A stretch of 64,000 bases of DNA from assembly GCF_004345645.1 (NCBI RefSeq), contig NZ_SLWS01000005.1, forward strand, positions 558,001 to 622,000. The letters are read 5' to 3'. The position numbers were made by a program, and so were the translations under genes. The notes under the pieces were generated by a model, which was given only the letters and a program-made list of their open reading frames with translations, did no database searches and was not told the DNA's origin. Shown one piece after another: positions 26,280 through 34,485 of the stretch. The first letter of the stretch is position 1; the number at the start of each line of letters is the position of its first letter. The stretch comes from Actinocrispum wychmicini (GTDB lineage: Bacteria > Actinomycetota > Actinomycetes > Mycobacteriales > Pseudonocardiaceae).

Positions 26280-26672
26280 TCAGCAGTCGCGCAGCTCAGG
26301 GGACTGGTTGAGGAGCTGCTCGCGCGGTGAGATGAACGCGCGGTAGGCCGCACTGTCCACAGCGGACGGCAGGAACGCGGCCACCCGGTGGCAGTTCTGG
26401 AACGTGAGCTTCACGCCGAAGTGCCGTTCGAGGCCGCCGCGGATGGCGTCCGACGCCAGCGCGCGCAGCAACTGGCCGCGCTCGGCCTCGCTGGGCGGCG
26501 GCGTGGTGTTGTCGGCGAACTCAGCGGCGCCCTCCTTGGCTCGACCGGCTACCTCGCTGATCAGGTCCCACGCGTACGGCAAGGACACCCGGACGCAGTT
26601 GACGAACTCGGCGTCGGTGACCTCGCCCCGCTCCGCCTTCTCCAGCAGCGCGGTTGGCACGTCCAAGGACAT
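26280..26672 (-). CDS. SCO5389-family protein
   Basis: A 130-residue protein that closely matches, by memory, the actinobacterial SCO5389 family: MSLDVPTALLEKAERGEV at the start, SLPYAWDLI, the block EFADNTTPPPSEAERGQLLRALASDAIRGGLERHFGV and the end QLLNQSPELRDC. Its biochemical role is unknown. No signal or membrane segment. It lies 64 bases downstream of, and on the same strand as, a ParA/CooC-like ATPase, suggesting they act together. Confidence 0.82.
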   Translation of the reverse strand: MSLDVPTALLEKAERGEVTDAEFVNCVRVSLPYAWDLISEVAGRAKEGAAEFADNTTPPPSEAERGQLLRALASDAIRGGLERHFGVKLTFQNCHRVAAFLPSAVDSAAYRAFISPREQLLNQSPELRDC

Positions 26673-26736
26673 GAATACCTCCGTACTGATGCTCGATCCT
26701 GCAAGCAGATCTTCGGTGATCTGCGGTGGGGTTCCG

Positions 26737-27738
26737 TTAGCCAGCCTTGACGCCGGAGCCCGCGAGGGGGACCGCCCCAAGGGTGAACTCCGGGTCGACT
26801 TGCTCGGCCAGGTCGCGTCCGGTGCGCTCGTTGGCCCACGCCCGCGCGTTGCGCAGGTGGAACTCGACGGCCTGTGCCTGGTACTTGTCCCAGTCCTTGG
26901 CGGTGGCGTCGACAAGTGCGTGCATGGTGCGCAAACTGTCCCGGTTCGCCGGCTCGAAACCGTCGATCGGTCGCACGTCACCCCGTTCGGCGGCGCGTAC
27001 GTGCTGGGATCGCGTGACCCACGTCAGCAGGTCCGCACCGACCTCGTGCCGCAGGAAGGCCAGGTCCTCGTCGTCGGACACCTTGTTGCCGACCACGGCG
27101 ACCTGCACGCCGAAGTCCCGCGCGTAGCCCAGGTACTGCCGGTACACGCCGATGCTGCGCACGGTCGGCTCGCAGACCAGGAACGTCACGTCGAACCGGG
27201 TGAACAGGCCGGACGCGAACGAGTCCGCGCCCGCGGTCATGTCCACCACGACGTACTCACCCGGGCCGTCGACCATGTGGTTGAGCATCAGCTCGACCGC
27301 GCCGACTTTCGAGTGGTAGCACGCGACTCCCAGGTCGTCCTCGCCGAACGGCCCGGTGACGGCCAGCCGGACGCCGTCCACCGCGCGGACACAGGCGTCG
27401 TAGATCGGGTTGTCCTCGGTGACGCGCAGCAGGCGGGAGCCCCGGCCGGCCGGGGTCGTCTTGACCATCTCGGCGGTGTCGCCGATCCGCGGGTTGGTGC
27501 CGCGCAGGTAGTCCTTGATCAGCGGCAGGTGCTCACCGAGAGTGGGCAGCGTGACGGTCTCCGGCTCGGACGCGCCCAACGCGCCGGCCAGGTGCTGGTT
27601 GATGTCGGCGTCCAGGGCGAGCACCGGGCGTTGGGCCTCGGCGAGATGGCGGAGGAACAGCGAGGCCAGCGTCGTCTTCCCGCTGCCTCCCTTACCGACG
27701 AAGGCGATCTTCACTCCGACATTGATATCGGTTTTCAT
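26737..27738 (-). CDS. ParA/CooC-like P-loop ATPase
   Basis: A 333-residue SIMIBI ATPase. The deviant Walker A (KIAFVGKGGSGKTTLASLFLRHLAE) lies near the N-terminus, then ALDADINQHLAGALGASEPE (switch I), and VVVDMTAGADSFASGLF (switch II/Walker B). This resembles CooC and MinD proteins that use ATP to mature metal enzymes or position complexes. The ATG at 27738 was used; GTG 27714 directly before KIAFVGK is an alternative, though less well spaced. It is probably an operon with the SCO5389-type gene. No metalloenzyme partner is nearby, so the client is unknown. Confidence 0.82.
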   Translation of the reverse strand: MKTDINVGVKIAFVGKGGSGKTTLASLFLRHLAEAQRPVLALDADINQHLAGALGASEPETVTLPTLGEHLPLIKDYLRGTNPRIGDTAEMVKTTPAGRGSRLLRVTEDNPIYDACVRAVDGVRLAVTGPFGEDDLGVACYHSKVGAVELMLNHMVDGPGEYVVVDMTAGADSFASGLFTRFDVTFLVCEPTVRSIGVYRQYLGYARDFGVQVAVVGNKVSDDEDLAFLRHEVGADLLTWVTRSQHVRAAERGDVRPIDGFEPANRDSLRTMHALVDATAKDWDKYQAQAVEFHLRNARAWANERTGRDLAEQVDPEFTLGAVPLAGSGVKAG

Positions 27739-27907
27739 TATCCAAGCGCAAGCCAAGTCCCCGAAAAGTGTCATAACCCCAGCTCAAGAGGCCTGAACCG
27801 GCAACCGGCCGAGGTGTCGCGGCACCGTCCGCCCGAGCCGTGCCGGTCGGTGCCGACCACTCCATCACCAAGGTGGGCCTCGGGACCTTGCCGGCAGAGC
27901 GACCGTA

Positions 27908-27929
27908 GACGTACAGTATCTTGTACGTC
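27908..27929 (+). promoter_or_regulatory. YefM-type palindromic operator
   Basis: An 8-bp perfect inverted repeat, GACGTACA and TGTACGTC, spaced by GTATCT, ending 16 bases before yefM. E. coli YefM binds palindromes with a TGTACA core, and both arms contain the related TGTAC. This is a strong candidate for autoregulation. Confidence 0.75.
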
Positions 27930-27945
27930 GAAGGGAGGGTGCTGG

Positions 27946-28197
27946 ATGAAGACCATGAGCTACTCCGAGTCTCGCGCGAAGTACGCCGAGACGCTCGACT
28001 CTGTGATCAACGATCGAGAAGAAGTCGTGATCACACGCGCCGGACACGAGTCGGTCGTGATCGTGTCCCTGGACGACTACCAGTCGCTGAAGGAGACCGC
28101 GTACCTGCTTCGTAGTCCGGAGAACGCGCGGCGTCTGGTCACTGCGATCGAGCGACTGGAGTCCGGTGGCGGAACGCAGCACGAACTCGAGGAATGA
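27946..28197 (+). CDS. yefM: YefM/Phd-type antitoxin
   Basis: An 83-residue antitoxin. MSYSESRAKYAETLDSVINDREEVVITRAGHESVVIVSLDDYQSLKETAYLLRSPENARRL is the canonical YefM fold with its ending segment. It represses its own promoter and neutralises YoeB. The ATG at 27946 has a GGGAGG site 8 bases upstream; ATG 27955 is an in-frame alternative. It overlaps yoeB by 4 bases. The frame is open far upstream, but that part is opposite the ATPase gene and has no coding signature. Confidence 0.93.
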   Translation: MKTMSYSESRAKYAETLDSVINDREEVVITRAGHESVVIVSLDDYQSLKETAYLLRSPENARRLVTAIERLESGGGTQHELEE

Positions 28198-28454
28198 AGC
28201 TCATCTGGGACGAGTTGGCGTGGGATGACTACGTCTGGTGGCAGTCCGAGGATCGCAAGATCCTCAAGCGCGTCAACGCACTGATCAAGGACATCAGTCG
28301 CAACGGCAATGAAGGCATCGGCAAGCCTGAGGCGTTGAAACACGGCTTTCAGGGCTACTGGTCACGGCGCATCACCGACGAGCACCGGTTGGTCTACAAG
28401 GTGGCCGGCGATGAGATCCGAATCGCCGCCTGTCGTTACCACTACGCCAGGTAA
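28194..28454 (+). CDS. yoeB: YoeB-type mRNA interferase toxin (Txe/YoeB)
   Basis: An 86-residue RelE-superfamily toxin. Matching features are MKLIWDELAWDDYVWWQSEDRKILKRVNALIKDI, then the GKPEALKHGFQGYWSRRITDEHRLVYKV block with the catalytic Glu/Arg residues, and the C-terminal CRYHYAR, close to the family's YHY ending. It cleaves mRNA at the ribosomal A site when YefM is lost. Complete and presumably active. It ends just before a shared terminator. Confidence 0.94.
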   Translation: MKLIWDELAWDDYVWWQSEDRKILKRVNALIKDISRNGNEGIGKPEALKHGFQGYWSRRITDEHRLVYKVAGDEIRIAACRYHYAR

Positions 28455-28471
28455 CCGCCGGCAGGCACACA

Positions 28472-28508
28472 GAAGCCGGGCCCTGACTCGCGGTCGGGAC
28501 CCGGCTTC
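28472..28508. terminator. Convergent hairpin terminator
   Basis: A 9-bp stem, GAAGCCGGG and CCCGGCTTC, with a 19-base loop that itself can pair further. It lies between yoeB (plus) and the BI-1 gene (minus). Confidence 0.7.
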
Positions 28509-28524
28509 GCTTTCGGATAGGGCT

Positions 28525-29340
28525 TTATCGCTCGTTCAGTGCCCAGAGGAGACGCAGGATCTCCAGGTAGAGCCAGACGAGGGTGGTCATCAGGCCGAAG
28601 GCCGCGTACCAGGCCCACTTGGCCGCCATGCCCTGCCGGATCATCTGGTCGGCTTGGTCGAAGTCGAGCAGCAGCATGAACGCGGCGATGCCGATGACCA
28701 CCAGGCTGAAGATGATCGCCAGCGGGCCGGCGCCGCGGATGCCCATGTTCACGCCGAACAGGCTGAGCACCAGGTTGAGCATCATCAGCAGGATGGCACC
28801 GCCGGCCGCGCCGATGATCCACTTGGTGAGCTTGGGGGTGACCTTGACCGCACCGGTCCGGTAGACGACCAGCATGATGCCGAACACCAGTCCGGTGCCG
28901 AGCAGCGCCTGCAGGCCGATGCCCTGGGTGGCCTTGAACGACTCGAGCACGCCGGTCAGCGCGCCGAGGAACACACCTTCGGCGGCTGAGTAGGTCAGGA
29001 TCAGCGCCGGGTTCGGGGTCTGCCGGAAGATCACGATGAGGGACGTGACCAACCCGACAAGGAGCCCGATGATCAGCGGTGGGTAGGGGGAGATGCTGCC
29101 GTTCAGCACCATGATCGCCGTGATGATGCCGGTGAGCAGGGCGACGCCCAGCGTCATGGCGGTCTTCATCACCACGTCGTCGACGGTGATCGGCCGGTCG
29201 GCCTCGGACGGCGGGGCCTGATACGTGTTGCCGCCACCGTACTGCGGGGGCATGCCCGCCTGCGGGTTGCCGAAACCCGCGTAACCAGCGCCTCCGCGAC
29301 CGGACAGATTGCGGAACGCGGGGTTGCTCGAAGAACGCAC
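28525..29340 (-). CDS. Bax inhibitor-1/YccA family membrane protein
   Basis: A 271-residue protein. A cytosolic Gly/Pro-rich head (about 50 residues: GRGGAGYAGFGNPQAGMPPQYGGG) precedes seven or so membrane helices. The BI-1/YccA type is shown by the order of helices and TYSAAEGVFLGALTGVLESF and by the end WYAAFGLMTTLVWLYLEILRLL. Family members are calcium-leak channels or regulators of membrane proteases. Actinobacterial members with this head are common. Monocistronic; the terminator on its 3' side is shared with yoeB. Confidence 0.9.
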   Translation of the reverse strand: MRSSSNPAFRNLSGRGGAGYAGFGNPQAGMPPQYGGGNTYQAPPSEADRPITVDDVVMKTAMTLGVALLTGIITAIMVLNGSISPYPPLIIGLLVGLVTSLIVIFRQTPNPALILTYSAAEGVFLGALTGVLESFKATQGIGLQALLGTGLVFGIMLVVYRTGAVKVTPKLTKWIIGAAGGAILLMMLNLVLSLFGVNMGIRGAGPLAIIFSLVVIGIAAFMLLLDFDQADQMIRQGMAAKWAWYAAFGLMTTLVWLYLEILRLLWALNER

Positions 29341-29502
29341 CTGATCCTCCTGGGGCCTGTTGTGGCCTTCACCGGGTACAACGGCCGACCGAGCCCGTAA
29401 GTTCCCGTCGGGTAAAGCCGACTTTACTCTTTGGGAATCGCGTGTCGATCCCTGGCCAGCCTAACGAGACGGTCACCTGGTTGAGCGTCTACCTTTTGGG
29501 CA

Positions 29503-30630
29503 ATGGGGACACGGCGAGCGAGGAACTTGCGGCCGATCGGGCTGAGCCTGGCACTGGTCGTCACCTTCGTGGTGCTGCTCACCCTCGGCACCCAGCGCCC
29601 TGACCAGCAGGAACCCGCCGCGGCCGCGGGGGCGTCGGGCCCGACCGCGGACACCGCCGCGCACCCGCCTGACTGGATGCGCCGGCTCAACCCGGGGGAG
29701 AAGCCGCCGCAGTTCGTGCTGTTCTCGTTCGACGGCGCCGGCTCGCACGAGCACTGGCAGAAAATGCTCCGCATCAGCCACGACATCGGCGGCGCCCGGT
29801 TCAGCGCCTTCCTGTCCGGCATCTACCTGCTGACCGACGACCAGAAGTCGCAGTACATCGGCCCGGGGCACCCGGCCGGCAAGGCCTCGATCTCGTTCGG
29901 GGGGTCGGCCGAAGAGGTGAAAACCCGGATCGACGACCTGAACACCGCGAAGGACCGCGGCATCGAGATCGGCACCCACTACAACGGGCATTTCTGTGCG
30001 GGTGCCGAGCCCAGCGTCGGCCACTGGAACGCCCAGCAGTGGCGGCTGGAACTCGACCAGTTCGTCAAGTTCATGGCGCAGGCCCCCGGCCTGAAAGTCG
30101 ACCCGGCCAGCGTCAAAGGCGGCCGCACACCGTGCCTGGAAGGCCAGTTCAACGCCCTGTTCGACGCCCTGACCAGCCGGAACATGACCTACGACTCCAG
30201 CAAGGTGGCCGACGGCGTCGCCTGGCCGACCAAGGACAACGGGATCTGGGAGTTCTGGATGCCCCAGGTCCGCGTCCCGGCCGTCGGCAACAAGAAGGTC
30301 GTGATGATGGACTACAACCTCTGGTACGCCTTCAACCGCGTGAAGGACGACAAATCCCGCCGCGACGAGTTCGCCCGCAACACCCTGGACGTCTACCGGG
30401 CCGCCTACAACGCCGCCTTCCAAGGCAACCGCGCCCCACTGGTGATCGCCAACCACTTCAACGACTGGGCGGGCGGCGGCTTCACCGACGCCACCGAGGC
30501 CTACTTCGCCGAAGTCTGCACCAAGCCGCAAACGGTCTGCGCCACCTATACCGAAGTGATCCAGTGGATGGACCTGCAAACCCCGGCCACCCTGGAAGCC
30601 CTGCGCAAACTCCCCAACGCCCAAACCTGA
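29503..30630 (+). CDS. Secreted polysaccharide deacetylase-like protein
   Basis: A 375-residue protein with a signal anchor (LSLALVVTFVVLLTLGTQ, about residues 12-30), a low-complexity linker, then a NodB-like fold beginning FVLFSFDGAGSHEHWQKML (metal Asp in SFDG) and the second motif GIEIGTHYNGHFC (His residues of HxxxH type). The central insert and FWMPQVRVP are unusual. It would remove acetyl groups from peptidoglycan or other glycans in the envelope, but substrate is unknown. No partner gene; the stop abuts that of the convergent VapC gene. Confidence 0.8.
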   Translation: MGTRRARNLRPIGLSLALVVTFVVLLTLGTQRPDQQEPAAAAGASGPTADTAAHPPDWMRRLNPGEKPPQFVLFSFDGAGSHEHWQKMLRISHDIGGARFSAFLSGIYLLTDDQKSQYIGPGHPAGKASISFGGSAEEVKTRIDDLNTAKDRGIEIGTHYNGHFCAGAEPSVGHWNAQQWRLELDQFVKFMAQAPGLKVDPASVKGGRTPCLEGQFNALFDALTSRNMTYDSSKVADGVAWPTKDNGIWEFWMPQVRVPAVGNKKVVMMDYNLWYAFNRVKDDKSRRDEFARNTLDVYRAAYNAAFQGNRAPLVIANHFNDWAGGGFTDATEAYFAEVCTKPQTVCATYTEVIQWMDLQTPATLEALRKLPNAQT

Positions 30631-31032
30631 TCAGCCGATCAGATCGAACACACACCTGGCGCCGGACGACGCGGCCAGCTTGGCGTCGCAGGTGATGAGC
30701 GGACTGTCGAGTCGCTCGGCGAGAGCCACATAGGCGGCGTCGTACGGAGTGATGTTGTCGCGTAGCTCCCACACGCGGTGCAGGAGGGGAGCTATTGGCG
30801 TTCGGCGGATGGGCAAGATGGCAAGGTTCTCCAGCGCTCCGGGAACCGACTTCCGGAGTTTCGTGTTCCCCATCGCCATGCCGCGTAGCGCTGAGACGAC
30901 CTCCACATCCAGGTGGGCGGGCGCGAACAGGGTGTAGCCCGCGGACAGTCGGGCCGCGGTCTGCGGTTGGCGGCTGTCTTCAGACGCGTAGAACGTCGCG
31001 AGAACCGAGGCGTCCAGGACGGCACGGCTCAC
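30631..31032 (-). CDS. vapC: VapC PIN-domain toxin, second module
   Basis: A 133-residue PIN domain with Asp8 in AVLDASVLAT, Glu in DVEVVSALRG, Asp in TPYDAAYVALAERLD and Asp in ITCDAKLAAS. It would cleave RNA when unbound. The GTG start overlaps the VapB stop by 4 bases. The two VapC copies in the window differ clearly, so they are not recent duplicates. Its 3' end abuts the deacetylase gene with no terminator visible. Confidence 0.92.
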   Translation of the reverse strand: MSRAVLDASVLATFYASEDSRQPQTAARLSAGYTLFAPAHLDVEVVSALRGMAMGNTKLRKSVPGALENLAILPIRRTPIAPLLHRVWELRDNITPYDAAYVALAERLDSPLITCDAKLAASSGARCVFDLIG

Positions 31033-31259
31033 GACGCGTCCCGAACCTTGCGTACTGCCGCGACCGCGTCCTCCATGGAGATACCCGTGCCCCGCGGTGG
31101 CTGGTAGGACGCGACATAGTCGGACATGTGGAGGACTTCGGCAGCCTCGGCGAGTCGGTCCACCACAAAGGCGTTCAACGACTGCCGGTTGGCCTCAGCG
31201 GCCTCGGCCAGTGCGGTATAGACATCGTCGGGTATGTCACGCAGGTTCATCCGCCTCAT
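31029..31259 (-). CDS. vapB: VapB-type antitoxin, second module
   Basis: A 76-residue antitoxin. The N-terminus MNLRDIPDDVYTALAEAAEANRQSLNAFVVDRLAEAA is a FitA-like ribbon-helix-helix domain, and the tail (YQPPRGTGISMEDAVAAVRKVRDAS) is the toxin-binding part. ATG 31259 is preceded at a 6-base distance by a CATAAT -10 box, which suggests a leaderless transcript; ATG 31250 is an alternative. The open frame continues upstream inside the thiolase gene, where it is not coding. Confidence 0.88.
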   Translation of the reverse strand: MRRMNLRDIPDDVYTALAEAAEANRQSLNAFVVDRLAEAAEVLHMSDYVASYQPPRGTGISMEDAVAAVRKVRDAS

Positions 31260-31277
31260 GGTGCCATTATGGCGCCA
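31259..31277 (-). promoter_or_regulatory. -10 box and operator candidate of the second VapBC module
   Basis: On the plus strand the site reads TGGTGCCA, TTA, TGGCGCCA: two nearly identical half-sites that form both a direct repeat and an imperfect palindrome. It contains the minus-strand -10 box CATAAT (31266-31271). A repressor bound here would cover the start of transcription. Confidence 0.55.
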
Positions 31278-31294
31278 AACACGCAAAACGAGGA

Positions 31295-31314
31295 GGCGCT
31301 GGAAATCCAGCGCC
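31295..31314 (-). terminator. Thiolase gene terminator
   Basis: A perfect 8-bp stem, GGCGCTGG and CCAGCGCC, with an AAAT loop, 23 bases past the stop of the thiolase gene on the minus strand. On that strand a loose run (CTCCTCGTTTTG) follows. Confidence 0.7.
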
Positions 31315-31336
31315 CCAGACGTGGAATTCCGGAAAA

Positions 31337-32560
31337 TCAGCTCAGGCGTTCGAGGATCATGGCCATGCCCTGGCCGCCGCCGACGCACATGGTTTCCAGG
31401 CCGAACTGCTTGTCGTGGTGGTGCAGTGAGTTGATCAGGGTGGTGGCGATGCGGGCGCCGGTCATGCCGAAGGGGTGGCCGACCGCGATCGCGCCGCCGT
31501 TGACGTTCAGCCGGTCGATGTCGATGCCCAGGTCGCGGTAGGAGGGGATGACCTGGGCGGCGAACGCCTCGTTGATCTCCACCAGGTCGATGTCGCCGAT
31601 CGCCATGCCCGCCCGAGCAAGTGCTTGCTTCGAAGCCTCGACCGGGCCGAGGCCCATGATCTCCGGCGAAAGCCCGGACACGCCGGTCGCGACGATCCGC
31701 GCCAACGGGGTGATGCCCAGTTCGGCGGCCTTGGTGGAGCTCATGACCACCAGGGCCGCGGCGCCGTCGTTCAACGGGCAGCAGTTGCCGGCGGTCACCC
31801 GCCCGTCCGGGCGGAACACCGGCTTCAGCTCCGACGTCTTCTCGTAGGTCACGCCGGGGCGGGGGCCGTCGTCGGTCGAGACCACGCGGCCGTCGGGCAG
31901 GGTGACCGGGGTGATCTCCTTGGCCCAGAAGCCGTCGGCGATCGCCTTCTCGGCGAGGTTCTGCGACCGGACGCCGAAGTGGTCCATGTCCTCCCGGGAC
32001 ACGTCCTTGAGCAGCGCCAGGTTCTCGGCGGTCTGGCCCATCGCGATGTAGGCGTCCGGGATCAGGTTGTCCTCGCGCGGGTCGTGCCATTCGTCGGCGC
32101 CGTGCTCGGCAGTGGCGACCGTGCGCGCCTCCGCGTCCTTGAAGAGAGGATTGTGGGTGTCCGGCCACGAGTCCGAACTGCCTTTGGCGAAGCGGGACAC
32201 GGTCTCCACGCCCGCGCTGATGAAGACGTCGCCTTCGCCGGCTTTGATGGCGTGGAAGGCCATCCGGGTGGACTGCAGGCTGGAGGCACAGTAACGGGTG
32301 ACCGTGCAGCCGGGCAGATGGTCGTAGCCGAGTTCGACGGCGAGTACGCGTCCCATGTTGAAGCCCTGCTCGCCGCCGGGCAGGCCGCAGCCGAGGATCA
32401 GGTCTTCGATCGACTTCGGATCCAGCTGGGGAACGCGGTCGAGGGCCGCCCGGACGATCTGCCCGGCCAGGTCGTCCGGCCGGATGTCGACGAGGGAACC
32501 CTTGCCCGCCCGGCCAATCGGGGACCTGGCGGCTGAGACGATGACGGCCTCGGGCATCAC
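31337..32560 (-). CDS. Acetyl-CoA C-acyltransferase (thiolase, FadA3-like)
   Basis: A 407-residue thiolase. The acylated Cys lies in CTVTRYCASSLQSTRMAF (about residue 92), the His in VNGGAIAVGHPFGMTGAR and the second Cys in ETMCVGGGQGMAM. It joins or cleaves acyl-CoA and acetyl-CoA in fatty-acid turnover. The length is normal. Two Met codons (32560, 32557) can start it. Position next to an SGNH esterase gene matches the mycobacterial fadA3-Rv1075c pair, so it is a backbone gene. Confidence 0.94.
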   Translation of the reverse strand: MMPEAVIVSAARSPIGRAGKGSLVDIRPDDLAGQIVRAALDRVPQLDPKSIEDLILGCGLPGGEQGFNMGRVLAVELGYDHLPGCTVTRYCASSLQSTRMAFHAIKAGEGDVFISAGVETVSRFAKGSSDSWPDTHNPLFKDAEARTVATAEHGADEWHDPREDNLIPDAYIAMGQTAENLALLKDVSREDMDHFGVRSQNLAEKAIADGFWAKEITPVTLPDGRVVSTDDGPRPGVTYEKTSELKPVFRPDGRVTAGNCCPLNDGAAALVVMSSTKAAELGITPLARIVATGVSGLSPEIMGLGPVEASKQALARAGMAIGDIDLVEINEAFAAQVIPSYRDLGIDIDRLNVNGGAIAVGHPFGMTGARIATTLINSLHHHDKQFGLETMCVGGGQGMAMILERLS

Positions 32561-32623
32561 TACGCTCCTTCAGATGAGTTACTCGCCAGTAAGCTTCACA
32601 CAGGGAAGCCGACCAACGCCACC

Positions 32624-33394
32624 TCAACGAAGCGCGGCACACAACGGCGCGAGCAAGATGTCCGCCGCGTGCCGGTAGCCGGCGCCGTTCGGATGGAACC
32701 GGTCCGGGCTGAACAGCTCCGAGTACCTCGTGTGGAACTCCGGCGACACCAGGTCCGCGATGGGCACCGCGACCCCGCCCGCCCGTTCGACCGCCTCCCG
32801 CTGCGCGCGGGCGAGCATCCGCCCCCAGTTACGCAGCACCCACCGCAACGGCTGCGGGACCGGCCGGATCGCGCCGAGGTCGGGGCACGTCCCCACGACC
32901 ACCCGCGCACCCGTGTTACGCAGCCGCGCCACCTGGATCCGCAGCAGCGCGGCGGACGTCCGGACCCGCATCTTCCCGGTCACGTCGTTGCCGCCGATGA
33001 TCAGCAGCACCAGGTCCGGTGGGTCGAGGACGGCCCTGTCCACTTGCGCCATCAGGGTTTTCGTGTTCGCCCCGACAACCGCGTACGTGGTCAGCCGCAC
33101 GGGACGCCCGTACTCCTCCGCCAACCCGCGCGCCAACAACACGCCGGGCAACAGGTCTGTGCTCTCCGCGCCGAGGCCGGCCGCGACGGAATCGCCCAAC
33201 ACCGCGAACTTCAACGGGTTCACCCCGGGCGCCGGATGAAAGCCGTCCGCCTGGTGCGGGTCGTGGGTCGGCCGGCCGATCAACGACCTGGCCCGCTTGC
33301 CCTGCCCGCTCAACAGCCCGTACATCGCCCCGGACAGACCACCGACGGTGCCGACGGTCATGGCGGTGACACGAAGGGTACGCAAGACTCCCAT
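32624..33394 (-). CDS. Secreted/membrane-anchored SGNH (GDSL) hydrolase
   Basis: A 256-residue esterase/lipase. An N-terminal signal anchor (RTLRVTAMTVGTVGGLSGAMYGLL) leads to FAVLGDSVAAGLGA (nucleophile Ser in GDS), GANTK (block II), LVLLIIGGNDVTG (block III) and SPDRFHPNGAGYRHAA (block V Asp-His). The ATG at 33394 has a strong GGGGGAGG site. The enzyme should cleave short acyl esters at the envelope. It is the equivalent of the M. tuberculosis gene next to fadA3. Confidence 0.92.
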   Translation of the reverse strand: MGVLRTLRVTAMTVGTVGGLSGAMYGLLSGQGKRARSLIGRPTHDPHQADGFHPAPGVNPLKFAVLGDSVAAGLGAESTDLLPGVLLARGLAEEYGRPVRLTTYAVVGANTKTLMAQVDRAVLDPPDLVLLIIGGNDVTGKMRVRTSAALLRIQVARLRNTGARVVVGTCPDLGAIRPVPQPLRWVLRNWGRMLARAQREAVERAGGVAVPIADLVSPEFHTRYSELFSPDRFHPNGAGYRHAADILLAPLCAALR

Positions 33395-33466
33395 GACCAC
33401 CTCCCCCGGCGAACAGTGATCCAATTAAACACTGATCATGACAGGTGGCGCAGCCGGCATCGACCC

Positions 33467-34378
33467 CTAAATCGGGTCCCTTAGGGGCAGACCTTCGGAC
33501 CGTGGGGTGGGTAACCGGAACGTCGGCAGCGGGTGGCGGGCCACGGCGACCTCCAACTCGAACGCGTGGATCCGGTCGATGTGGTGGGACAGCGTGACCT
33601 TGCTGAAGAACGGCAACGCGCCCGGCCCGGTGTAGGTCCCGATCGCGTACACGAACCTGGGTTCCCGGAACGGCACGAGCGGCCAGTTCGTCCGGTGCAC
33701 GGCGGCCAGTTCCGTCCGGCAGTCCGGCCACTCCCGGTACCGCTTCGCGGTCGCGCTGCCACGCGCGAAGGACCGGCCGGTGAACACCAGGTCCATGTCC
33801 TCGGTCATCAGATCCGCGTGCCGGGCAAGGGAAACGAGCCGGGTCCGCTGCGCCAGTTCGGCGGTGACGTCCGGGATCCCGGCGAGCGCGCCTTCGAGGT
33901 GCTCCAGGTGTGCGCGGTCGACCAGGAACCAGCGGCCCTCGGCCAGCACGTAGAAGTCGCCGCGGTGGCGCAGTTCGTGCGCGTGGTCGGCTTGTTGCAG
34001 GCCGGTACGGATCCTGTCCTCGAGCGTGAGATCCAGTTGCGCCACCACGTTCGAGCCGGCCGGGACCGCGTGCAGGATGTCCAGCAACCGCACCTCCTCG
34101 CGGTACCGGGTGGCCAGGTAGCGGGAACGTAGCTCCGCCAACAGGTCCGGCACCGGCAGGTGGGTGTCGACGTGCACGATGTGCGACCCGGTCATGCCGC
34201 GCACCAGGCCGTCGTGCGCGAGCGCGCGGAACCATTCGTGGTCAAGGCCGATCGACGGCAGATAGCGCGAGTTGGCGGCGACCCGGATGCCGAAGTCCGG
34301 GACCAGCAGGTCCCGCCGCGGTGCGAGGCCTGTTTTGGCCGTCAGTGTTTCCTGCAACAGGTGCACGCTCAGTTTCAT
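33467..34378 (-). CDS. TIGR04141/DUF6119-like protein (sporadically distributed family)
   Basis: A 303-residue protein. It starts MKLSVHLLQET, carries the block RHRGDFYVLAEGRWFLVDRAHLE at about residues 140-160, a DMDLVF turn, and closes with RFVYAIGTYTGPGALPFFSKVTLSHHIDRIHAFE. The aromatic 'legible WF' block and the LPFFSKV ending are features I associate with TIGR04141/DUF6119 proteins, which appear sporadically and often in defence-type loci. It is shorter than the ~500-residue family members. The ATG at 34378 has an AAGGGG site 8 bases upstream. It interrupts an otherwise mycobacterium-like gene order. Function unknown. Confidence 0.55.
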   Translation of the reverse strand: MKLSVHLLQETLTAKTGLAPRRDLLVPDFGIRVAANSRYLPSIGLDHEWFRALAHDGLVRGMTGSHIVHVDTHLPVPDLLAELRSRYLATRYREEVRLLDILHAVPAGSNVVAQLDLTLEDRIRTGLQQADHAHELRHRGDFYVLAEGRWFLVDRAHLEHLEGALAGIPDVTAELAQRTRLVSLARHADLMTEDMDLVFTGRSFARGSATAKRYREWPDCRTELAAVHRTNWPLVPFREPRFVYAIGTYTGPGALPFFSKVTLSHHIDRIHAFELEVAVARHPLPTFRLPTPRSEGLPLRDPI

Positions 34379-34485
34379 GCGCATCACCCCTTGTAGTCAA
34401 ACCGTACGACGGGAACCGCCGGAGGTGAAGATCCAGAAGGGTGAAAGCGCTGGTACGTAAGGGTGCCCTGGGTAGGCTCGAGGTC

